Shown piece after piece: positions 1 through 5,844 of a stretch of 8,812 nucleotides of DNA. The stretch is from assembly GCA_021767325.1 (NCBI GenBank), contig JAASTM010000064.1, positions 1-8,812 on the forward strand. The letters run 5' to 3'. A model generated the notes under the pieces. It made no database searches, was not told the origin of the DNA, and was given only the letters and a program-made list of their open reading frames with translations. Source of the DNA: Spirochaetales bacterium. Lineage in GTDB: Bacteria; Spirochaetota; Spirochaetia; DSM-16054; Sediminispirochaetaceae. The translations under genes and the position numbers were made by a program. Each line of letters begins with the position of its first letter. The stretch's first letter is position 1.

Positions 1-17
1 AGTATACTGCTGAGAAT

Positions 18-827
18 ATGGCATACAGCACCGAAGAGATGATCTCTCTGTTCAAAGGTCTCGGCATTACGGAGTACGAGGCTAAAGTCTATTTATCCCT
101 GCTCTCATCGCATCCGGCCAGTGCATATACCATCTCTCAAAACTCGGGAGTGCCCCATTCGAGGGTGTACGATGTAACCCGGCGGCTAATGCGACGGGAG
201 ATGGTTGCTTCAACCGGAACCAAACCGGAGATGTTCAGTCCGCTTTCGCCTGAAAAGGTTATCGAAAAGCTAAAACATGAATACCAACACTACGCATCCG
301 ATCTACAGGAAAGGCTTAGAAAATACGAATTTCAATCCGATTTTGATCCTGTTTGGAATATTACTAACCGAGAAGAAGTTCTTCAGAAAACCATATACAT
401 AATTGACCAGTCTGAAGAGAGGGTATTCATAGGATTGTGGGATCAGGAATACCCGGAGTTGGAAGTACCGTTGAAGAACGCATTTAATCGCGGAGTCCAT
501 ATTTATATTCTTATGTATGGGTCAATTCGTCCTGAGTTTGGAGTGGTTTATAATCACAGTACAGAAAATATGCCGCGCTATGATTACCTTGGTCGGACTC
601 TGGACTGCACAGTCGATTCATCATGGTGCATTACCGGGGTTATGGGCAATTCTTCCCCATGCCGGGTCATGTGGACACAAAATCGTGGGTTGGTGTTAAC
701 CATCGAAAGTTATATCAAACATGATTTTTACTTGGCGGAGATACAAAATCATCTTGGTAGTGAGATCGAAAAATTGTTTGGTCAGAATCTCTATCGATTA
801 CGAGAAAAATTTCAAGATAAGAAATAG
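18..827 (+). CDS. TrmB-family transcriptional regulator (winged helix plus C-terminal sensor domain); start uncertain
   Basis: This is a DNA-binding regulator of the TrmB type, cytoplasmic, and probably controls the genes that follow. Residues 8-75 form the family's winged helix: the GLGITEYEAKVYLSLL segment (15-29) is the typical first helix pair, and ISQNSGVPHSRVYDVTRRL (39-57) is the recognition helix-turn-helix. A charged, probably coiled helix at 78-104 would mediate dimerisation. Residues 110-240 resemble the phospholipase-D-like sensor domain of the family (VFIGLWDQEYPELEVPLKNA, then a short beta strand IYILMYG). The full length of 269 aa is normal for the family. No strong Shine-Dalgarno precedes the ATG (only GAG four bases upstream), and the frame is open to the left edge of the window, so translation may begin earlier. 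The ligand cannot be read from the sequence; characterised TrmB proteins sense sugars, but the neighbours here suggest an amino-acid-related effector. Its promoter lies outside the window. Confidence 0.85.
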   Translation: MAYSTEEMISLFKGLGITEYEAKVYLSLLSSHPASAYTISQNSGVPHSRVYDVTRRLMRREMVASTGTKPEMFSPLSPEKVIEKLKHEYQHYASDLQERLRKYEFQSDFDPVWNITNREEVLQKTIYIIDQSEERVFIGLWDQEYPELEVPLKNAFNRGVHIYILMYGSIRPEFGVVYNHSTENMPRYDYLGRTLDCTVDSSWCITGVMGNSSPCRVMWTQNRGLVLTIESYIKHDFYLAEIQNHLGSEIEKLFGQNLYRLREKFQDKK

Positions 828-839
828 TTTTTCATAAAG

Positions 840-915
840 TGCAAAGAAATTATCTACTCACCCGCCACCATCTATAGGTGTATGACTAATGAATACCTCA
901 GATAACCTTTGTGCA
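840..915. repeat. imperfect long inverted repeat after the trmB-like gene
   Basis: Bases 840-855 (TGCAAAGAAATTATCT) and 900-915 (AGATAACCTTTGTGCA) can pair at 13 of 16 positions, including one G-T wobble. The 44-base spacer can form a smaller stem of its own: 876-881 with 893-898, six pairs of which one is G-T. No run of T follows, so it is not a standard intrinsic terminator. It could be an RNA structure at the 3' end of the regulator transcript or a protein-binding dyad. The mismatches keep confidence low. Confidence 0.3.
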
Positions 916-944
916 ATTTGTTTCATAATGTAGAACGCTACACC

Positions 945-991
945 AAAAAATGATTTTTTTATTTGACAGTTATCTAATACGGTTTTAGAAT
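945..991 (+). promoter_or_regulatory. strong sigma70-type promoter with UP-like A/T tract, upstream of the nhaC-like gene
   Basis: A perfect -35 hexamer TTGACA (963-968) is followed after exactly 17 bases by TAGAAT (986-991), five of six matches to the -10 consensus. Bases 945-962 are an A tract followed by a T tract (AAAAAA TGA TTTTTTT ATT), which sits where an UP element contacts the RNA polymerase alpha subunit. Transcription would begin near 998, giving a leader of about 175 nt before the NhaC-like gene. This is the best promoter in the window. Confidence 0.75.
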
Positions 992-1001
992 ACTCTTACT
1001 T

Positions 1002-1025
1002 AATTTACTACTAAAGTGGTAAATT
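1002..1025. promoter_or_regulatory. 24-base operator-like dyad just downstream of the -10
   Basis: The arms AATTTACTACT (1002-1012) and AGTGGTAAATT (1015-1025) are reverse complements at 10 of 11 positions, the exception being T1009 against G1018, and are separated by only two bases (AA). The dyad begins about 10 bases after the -10 hexamer and covers roughly +5 to +28 of the predicted transcript, a usual position for a repressor roadblock. The natural candidate for binding it is the TrmB-like regulator encoded immediately upstream. With a two-base loop it is unlikely to act as an RNA hairpin, so a DNA operator is the better reading. The binding protein is inferred. Confidence 0.55.
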
Positions 1026-1174
1026 GATTTGGGCTATCCTCCTGTTGTTTACTGAGCCCAAGGAGAAAAATTTAGGTCGCCAAAGGAGGTGTAAGTATAA
1101 AAGCTGTTAATCATTAAAGAGCATTACAAAAACTGTTAAAAAAGTAACTAGAAAACTTAGAAAAGGGGTAGAAC
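1026..1174 (+). promoter_or_regulatory. structured 5' leader of the nhaC-like gene, with hairpin, anti-SD and orphan SD
   Basis: This stretch has no credible gene. A 7-bp stem, TTGGGCT (1029-1035) with AGCCCAA (1055-1061), encloses a 19-base loop that contains CCTCCT (1038-1043). That loop sequence is complementary to AGGAGG (1084-1089), part of a perfect Shine-Dalgarno AAAGGAGGT (1082-1090) downstream of the stem, so an H-type pseudoknot could form. The Shine-Dalgarno serves no normal start: six bases later comes ATA AAA GCT GTT AAT CAT TAA (1097-1117), a six-codon frame beginning with ATA. The NhaC-like gene has its own ribosome-binding site further down (AAGGGG, 1163-1168). I do not recognise a known riboswitch class. 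The geometry suggests a leader-peptide or structure-based control, possibly degenerate. Confidence 0.4.
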
Positions 1175-2686
1175 ATGGAGAGTTATGGTATAGCATCGCT
1201 TATACCCATTGTGGTAACAATCTTTATTGCAATGAAATTCAAGCGGCTGTTAACAGCCTTGCTTGTCGGTTCCTTTCTCGGGTTATTGATCATAAACAAC
1301 TTCAACCCGTTTTTAACCCTCATCAAGCTGGTTGATGAGTTTATCATTCCCACTATTGGCGATTCCTGGAACGCGAAAATACTATTGCTGCTGGTGGCCA
1401 TCAGCGGTTTTGTAAAGCTTTTGGAAGTTTCTGGTGGAACATTTTCCTTTGCGGACGGAATCACTAAAAAAGTTAAATCAAAACGAGCCACTATGCTGGT
1501 CAGTTGGCTCGGTGGTTTTGCGGTTTTCTGGAGTGATGTAGGGTCTCCTTTGGTAGTGGGACCGATTTTTAGACCACTCTATGACAAACTGCGGATATCA
1601 CGGGAGAAACTAGCCTGGATTGCTGATACTACTGCTTCACCGGTTTCGATTCTAATACCTTTCTTGGGATGGGGGGCTTACATCATGGGGCTTATGTCGA
1701 ATGAGCTGCCTAATCAGGAAATGTTCCCATTGCTTCTGGAAACCATTCCGTTCAACTTCTATGCGATTCTGTCGGTGTTGTTTGTACCATTTATTATTCT
1801 GGTTGGTATGGATTTAAAACCGATGGCCCGGGCGGAAAAGCGGGCTCAACAGGGTATAATCCATGCTGAGGATCTGGATGAGGTTGAGGTTGAAGAAGTA
1901 GATCAGAGTGTAATCGAAAAATCTAATATCTGGGTAATGGTTATACCTCTTGTAGTTTTTATTGGCTCATTGGTATTACTACAGCCAGCCGGGTTCCCGT
2001 TTGCCGAAGGATCAGCTTCGAATATCGAACTCAATCTGATTATCGCAGTGTTGTATGGAAGTGCGGCTAGCATAATAATGATGAGAATCAACAAGATCAA
2101 AAATATTGGTGAAAGTGCAACGGCATTTTTTGACGGACTCAAGGGATCATCAAATATCATCTTTATTCTCATTACAGCTTGGGTTTTGGGTGGTGTAAGT
2201 AAAGCTCTGGGCGCCCCTGACTTCCTGGTTTCTGTAGCACAGGGTAATTTAGCAACTTGGGCAATACCTCTTATTATTTTCATCTCAGCCGCGCTGATCT
2301 CTTTTTCAACTGGCTCCTCATGGGGTACCTTCAGTATAATGATGCCGCTGGCAATACCACTTGCACTTGAACTAGACAGCTCATTACTAGCGGTTACAAT
2401 AGCAGCGGTTCTATCCGGAGGTCTGTTCGGAGATCACTGTTCCCCGATATCTGATACCACCATTTTGTCAGGCACTGGTTCTAGCTGTAATCTGGTTGCA
2501 CATGTGCGAACACAGCTACCGTATGCCTTATTTGTAGCTTCGGCGGCTATCGTGTCATTCATCATTGCAGGAATAACTAAGAGTCCAGCCACTCTGCTGA
2601 TAGGCATTGTGATTCTGTACGGTATTTTTATATTGGTTACTCGGCTGTTCAATATACACAAGCCGATGGAAGAGACTGTCAGATAA
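1175..2686 (+). CDS. NhaC-family Na+/H+ antiporter-like transporter
   Basis: This is an inner-membrane secondary transporter of the NhaC (ion transporter superfamily) type, 503 aa with roughly 11-12 hydrophobic segments. Family hallmarks are visible in both halves: WSDVGSPLVVGPIFRPLYDK (119-138) with DTTASPVSILIPFLGWGAYI (151-170) in the first, and SFSTGSSWGTFSIMMPLA (376-393) with GLFGDHCSPISDTTILSGTG (416-435) in the second. The polar residues D120, D151, D420 and D427 lie inside these segments and are candidates for cation or proton coupling. A very acidic cytoplasmic loop (232-248, rich in E and D) joins the two halves. The start has a good ribosome-binding site (AAGGGG, six bases before ATG). 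NhaC relatives exchange Na+ for H+, but several family members move organic or amino acid substrates. Next to an ornithine operon, either ion homeostasis or import of an amino-acid-like compound is possible. The substrate is not determined. Confidence 0.85.
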   Translation: MESYGIASLIPIVVTIFIAMKFKRLLTALLVGSFLGLLIINNFNPFLTLIKLVDEFIIPTIGDSWNAKILLLLVAISGFVKLLEVSGGTFSFADGITKKVKSKRATMLVSWLGGFAVFWSDVGSPLVVGPIFRPLYDKLRISREKLAWIADTTASPVSILIPFLGWGAYIMGLMSNELPNQEMFPLLLETIPFNFYAILSVLFVPFIILVGMDLKPMARAEKRAQQGIIHAEDLDEVEVEEVDQSVIEKSNIWVMVIPLVVFIGSLVLLQPAGFPFAEGSASNIELNLIIAVLYGSAASIIMMRINKIKNIGESATAFFDGLKGSSNIIFILITAWVLGGVSKALGAPDFLVSVAQGNLATWAIPLIIFISAALISFSTGSSWGTFSIMMPLAIPLALELDSSLLAVTIAAVLSGGLFGDHCSPISDTTILSGTGSSCNLVAHVRTQLPYALFVASAAIVSFIIAGITKSPATLLIGIVILYGIFILVTRLFNIHKPMEETVR

Positions 2687-2705
2687 TTTCTATCATTTAC
2701 ATATG

Positions 2706-2757
2706 ACGGCGCAGACTATGGGAACAACATAACGTTCCCATAGCCGCCGTTTGTTTT
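2706..2757 (+). terminator. intrinsic terminator after the nhaC-like gene
   Basis: A perfect 10-bp stem, CTATGGGAAC (2716-2725) with GTTCCCATAG (2734-2743), closes an 8-base loop. A second stem of six pairs below it, ACGGCG (2706-2711) with CGCCGT (2745-2750), is separated from the first by a small asymmetric internal loop. The tail TTTGTTTT (2750-2757) follows at once. This should stop most transcripts from the promoter at 963-991, so the genes from 2808 onward depend on read-through or on another promoter. I see no convincing -35/-10 pair between 2758 and 2807, only A/T-rich sequence. Confidence 0.85.
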
Positions 2758-2807
2758 AGTGACACGATAATAAATACCAATAATAGCATTAGGAATTAGG
2801 AGCTTAC

Positions 2808-4199
2808 ATGGCAGACATACTAATAAAGAATGGTTTTATAGCTACTATGGATAGAGATGCCAATGTGTATCAGCGCGGAAATGTATACATTCGGGATGAT
2901 CGAATTATTGCGGTTGGGAATACTGAAGCTGTGAAGGGTACTCCTGATGAGGTGATTGATGCGGAAAACAAGGTAGTCATGCCGGGTTTTGTAAATACGC
3001 ATTCACATCTTCAGCAGTATTTTAGAGGCCTGTACGAGCAAATTGGTGAATTTTACGAAGTCAACTTGCCAATGGAACAGTATCGTCAGCCGGAAGATAT
3101 GCAGTTTCTTGCAATGGCCTCATGCGCCGAATTCATTCATAGCGGATGTACCACGTCTGTGGTTATCTACACTTTCCCGGATGGGTTTGCAGAAGCAGTT
3201 GCTGATAGCGGTATGCGTGCAGTTTTAGCGGTAGATATAGATGAGGTCGATCTAGAGAGTCTACGTCAGGGATCGTATGAATATGTCGATGCAAAGGGTG
3301 AGGCTGCCTTCCAGCGAGCTGTAGACCTTTATAACAAATGGCATGGTGCTGAAGATGGGCGGATAACTACACTGATGGCCCCTAAAGCAGCCGACTTGAC
3401 CAGACCTGAGATGTATAAGCGTTGTAAAGAGTTCGCTGACAAAAACGGGTTGCGTGTTTCCACTCACTTATCACAGTCCTCACGTGAATACAAACAGGTA
3501 ATGTCTTTGTATGGAAAAACTCCCCCACAGCATCTGCATGATTTGGGGGTACTCGATGAAAAACTAATGGCCGCCCACTGTGTGTATGCTACTGAGGGAG
3601 ACTTGGATCTGATTCGTTCGGCAGGCAATCCGATTCTGCAGTGTCGGTTCTTACACAGTCCCTTTGTGCGATGGATGGATATGGGAATTCCGCTCGCATT
3701 GGGAACCGATGATTTTTACCATGATATGTTACAACTAATCCGGGAAAATCTGATGGGTCAATCTTTTCGAGCCGGTCTTCTGGAGAGTGCGGAACAGATG
3801 TTTGGAGAGGACCGCATAACCTCGCGTCCTTACCTGTACGAGATGTTAGAACTGGCAACCCGTAAGGGAGCCGAAGCAATAGGCATGGAAAAAGAGATCG
3901 GGTCTATTGAGGTTGGAAAAAAAGCTGATCTCATTACTATTGACTTGGAGAATCCATTTTTACTTCCCACGAATGATCCTCTGACCAGTGTTGTGCTGTA
4001 CGGCTCTTCTTCTGACATTGATAATGTCATGATTGATGGAAAACTAGTAAAGCGCGATAGTCAGTTTACTACCTTCAATCCAAAAAAGGCATATGCTGAT
4101 GCTCAGAAAAGGGTCGAGGAGATCCGAGAAAAGCTGTTTACCGATCATCCCCATCAGAGGGATATCTGGTTGAAAAAAATTCCATATATGAAAGAGTAA
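2808..4199 (+). CDS. metal-dependent amidohydrolase, cytosine deaminase/chlorohydrolase-like (SsnA/TRZ-ATZ group)
   Basis: This is a cytosolic hydrolase of the amidohydrolase superfamily, 463 aa, the usual length for the deaminase/chlorohydrolase branch. Residues 1-58 and 370-420 form the composite beta-sandwich found in this branch; the C-terminal GSIEVGKKADLITIDLENP (365-383) is typical. The mononuclear metal site is complete: HSH at 65-67 in the motif MPGFVNTHSHL, H220 in STHLSQ, H257 in AAHCVY, and D301 in LALGTDD. The position three after H220, a catalytic Glu in many deaminases of this branch, is Gln223 here, so the reaction may not be a standard ring deamination. AGGAG (2798-2802), five bases before ATG, fixes the start. 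The next gene starts 15 bases after its stop, so they are probably cotranscribed. Candidate substrates are purine or pyrimidine derivatives, N-substituted triazine-like rings, or other C-N bonded compounds; none can be chosen from sequence. Confidence 0.85.
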   Translation: MADILIKNGFIATMDRDANVYQRGNVYIRDDRIIAVGNTEAVKGTPDEVIDAENKVVMPGFVNTHSHLQQYFRGLYEQIGEFYEVNLPMEQYRQPEDMQFLAMASCAEFIHSGCTTSVVIYTFPDGFAEAVADSGMRAVLAVDIDEVDLESLRQGSYEYVDAKGEAAFQRAVDLYNKWHGAEDGRITTLMAPKAADLTRPEMYKRCKEFADKNGLRVSTHLSQSSREYKQVMSLYGKTPPQHLHDLGVLDEKLMAAHCVYATEGDLDLIRSAGNPILQCRFLHSPFVRWMDMGIPLALGTDDFYHDMLQLIRENLMGQSFRAGLLESAEQMFGEDRITSRPYLYEMLELATRKGAEAIGMEKEIGSIEVGKKADLITIDLENPFLLPTNDPLTSVVLYGSSSDIDNVMIDGKLVKRDSQFTTFNPKKAYADAQKRVEEIREKLFTDHPHQRDIWLKKIPYMKE

Positions 4200-4214
4200 T
4201 AAGGATGCAGTACT

Positions 4215-5309
4215 ATGAGTAAGAGCAACAAGAGACGCGCTAAAATAGGTTTTGGGCTGCCCTGGCCACAGGAACATGCTCGGGATGCTACCGGTTACTG
4301 TGCAGCGGAAATGGCCATTGAAGCTGAAAATAAAAAAGGTGATTTACCTTTCGAACTCGAACTCGTTTTGGTGAATGATGAGCGAGATCCGGAGCGGGCC
4401 CGTGTAGTCGCGAAGGAATTTACTGAAGATCCGGATGCAGTCGGAATAATCGGTCCGTTGAATAGTCCGATGTGCGATGTAAGTCAAGATATTTATCATA
4501 AGGCTGGAATTGCACAGCTCAGTTCTGAAGCATCCAGTCCTGTGCTTACCCAAAGAGGGTATGATAACTTTTTTCGGCTGGTGGCCAATGATGAGTATTA
4601 TGGAAAGATGCAAGCACGGGTTGCTGTGGAGTATCTAAAGGCAAAGCGTATTGCAATTCTCAGTGATAATACAGTATGGGGGGCACCGATTGCAGATGTC
4701 TTCTCTACGCAAGCTGAGCAATCCGGAGCAGAGATTGTGTTATACCATAAATTCAGTGATGACGAGCGAAACCTAAACTTTGATGGGATGGTGAACGCGG
4801 TACGAAGCTGTTCCACCGATCTAATCTTTTTTGCAGTATATTGGAATCCGGCCCATATTATTGCCCATCAATTACGATATAATGGTGTAAAAACACCATT
4901 TTTGGGTACGGACGCGCTGAAATCATATCCGTACCTTGAAGTCCCAGGGCTTGATGAGGTTCCGCCTTACCAGACTTTTCCGGGCGCTGATATGCGCATT
5001 CAAGAGTCTGCGCGCGATTTTTTTGCAGAATTTGCACATCGATATCCACGATCACTTGTAAACATTCAATACGCCCCGGAAGGGTATGATTGTGTTGGAA
5101 TCTTTGCACAAGCGTTGCGACGTGCGCAAAGAATTGACAGAAGCCTAGTGCTTCATGAAATACAATCGATGGATGAATATCAGGGAATTAGTGGAACAGT
5201 TAGATTTGATGAAAAGGGCGATATAGTCGATCCTCCCATTGGTTTATATCGCTGTGAAGATGGTTTGCGAAACTACGTGGGATCTCTCGAGGATCTACTC
5301 ACCGACTAA
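4215..5309 (+). CDS. LivJ-like (type 1 periplasmic-binding fold) receptor without a signal peptide
   Basis: This 364-aa protein has the whole two-lobe fold of branched-chain amino acid/amide binding proteins (LivJ, AmiC). It aligns by eye with LivJ along its length: DERDPERARVVAKEF (55-69), IIGPLNSP (78-85), SSEASSPVLTQRGY (103-116), RIAILSDNTVWG (145-156), FLGTDALK (229-236) and VRFDEKGDI (329-337). Residues expected to hold an amino acid backbone seem kept: A106 with S107/S108, Y209, and acidic D233 where LivJ has Glu. W155 stands where LivJ has Tyr. The N-terminus MSKSNKRRAKIGF runs straight into the first strand, with no hydrophobic segment or lipobox. An in-frame TAA at 4200-4202 rules out a longer start, so the protein must be cytosolic. 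AAGGA (4201-4205) is its ribosome-binding site. No ABC permease or ATPase genes are present. By analogy with AmiC it is more likely a cytosolic sensor than a transport receptor; the ligand is unknown. Confidence 0.8.
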   Translation: MSKSNKRRAKIGFGLPWPQEHARDATGYCAAEMAIEAENKKGDLPFELELVLVNDERDPERARVVAKEFTEDPDAVGIIGPLNSPMCDVSQDIYHKAGIAQLSSEASSPVLTQRGYDNFFRLVANDEYYGKMQARVAVEYLKAKRIAILSDNTVWGAPIADVFSTQAEQSGAEIVLYHKFSDDERNLNFDGMVNAVRSCSTDLIFFAVYWNPAHIIAHQLRYNGVKTPFLGTDALKSYPYLEVPGLDEVPPYQTFPGADMRIQESARDFFAEFAHRYPRSLVNIQYAPEGYDCVGIFAQALRRAQRIDRSLVLHEIQSMDEYQGISGTVRFDEKGDIVDPPIGLYRCEDGLRNYVGSLEDLLTD

Positions 5310-5322
5310 ATAGGAGATTTAT

Positions 5323-5778
5323 ATGCTTTATTTTACATATGGTTCGTTTCTAAATATGGAGAATCTAATCAAGCACTGCCCAAGTGCTACCTTTTTTTCA
5401 CGGGCAATCCTTCCGAACTTTGAGGTTCGGTTTAATTATATGTCAGAGGATTATCAGACCGGCGTTACGGGAGCCGAGTTTGCTCCGGGTAAACTGGCAT
5501 ACGGAGTTCTTTATGATATCCCGCGTGAAGAAATCGAAAACAAACTCGATGTAGTAGAAAGCGTTCCGGAAGGCTACTATTATCGACAAACCGTTATGGT
5601 TGTGAAGGAAAGTGCAGAACCGGTGCAAGCCCAATGTTATCACACGACTGAACCGAAGGGCCCCTTCAAGTCAAATCGGACCTATGTGGGACACATGCTT
5701 AAAGGAGCAAAAGAGCATGCTTTGAATACCGACTACATTCATGAACTGGAGGACTTATACAACTCTTTAGATGAGTAA
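5323..5778 (+). CDS. gamma-glutamylcyclotransferase-fold (GGCT/AIG2-like) protein
   Basis: This small cytosolic protein (151 aa) has the GGCT fold. The N-terminal YFTYGSFLNMENL (3-15) corresponds to the family's YGSNL substrate-binding loop, with Phe in place of the usual Asn. AYGVLYDIPREEIENKLDVVE (59-79) carries the second conserved strand and the LDxxE motif, in which E79 matches the catalytic Glu. The following GYYYR (84-88) fits the next strand of the fold. Family members release 5-oxoproline from gamma-glutamyl amines or amino acids, and some act on other amine-linked substrates. AGGAG (5312-5316), six bases before ATG, sets the start, and the gap to the preceding gene is only 13 bases. 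In this setting it may process a gamma-glutamyl or comparable conjugate of ornithine or a related amine, or detoxify one. That is inference; the fold assignment is fairly secure. Confidence 0.75.
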   Translation: MLYFTYGSFLNMENLIKHCPSATFFSRAILPNFEVRFNYMSEDYQTGVTGAEFAPGKLAYGVLYDIPREEIENKLDVVESVPEGYYYRQTVMVVKESAEPVQAQCYHTTEPKGPFKSNRTYVGHMLKGAKEHALNTDYIHELEDLYNSLDE

Positions 5779-5793
5779 AAATGGTTAGCGTTG

Positions 5794-5840
5794 CTGCACT
5801 GATATGTTATAGTGTAGTTGAAAAGTTGACACACGGAGAG
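5794..5840 (+). promoter_or_regulatory. possible extended -10 promoter with overlapping dyad, plus ribosome-binding site, upstream of ord
   Basis: TGTTATAGT (5805-5813) matches an extended -10 (TGnTATAAT) except for one base. The -35 region at the proper distance (TTAGCG, 5785-5790) is poor, as is common for extended -10 promoters. A dyad CTGCACT (5794-5800) with AGTGTAG (5811-5817) pairs at six of seven positions over a 10-base spacer and overlaps the -10, so a regulator bound there would block the promoter. GGAGAG (5835-5840) is the ribosome-binding site of ord, four bases before its ATG. The predicted transcript would start near 5820. Confidence 0.4.
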
Positions 5841-5844
5841 TTGT

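Noticed and set aside
998..1174. Known riboswitch or T-box in the leader of the nhaC-like gene
   Set aside because: I could not match the conserved core of any class I know, so it is reported only as an unexplained structured leader.
1245..1258. Perfect 14-base palindrome GGCTGTTAACAGCC early in the nhaC-like gene
   Set aside because: One perfect 14-base palindrome is expected about once in every 16 kb by chance, and it lies within coding sequence; no second copy was seen.
1903..2283. 126-codon minus-strand frame inside the nhaC-like gene
   Set aside because: Antisense shadow of conserved transmembrane coding sequence, with no recognisable protein features.
4205..4222. ATG at 4205 as an alternative start before the LivJ-like gene
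   Set aside because: It reads MQYYE and then stops, in a different frame from the gene; it cannot provide a signal peptide.
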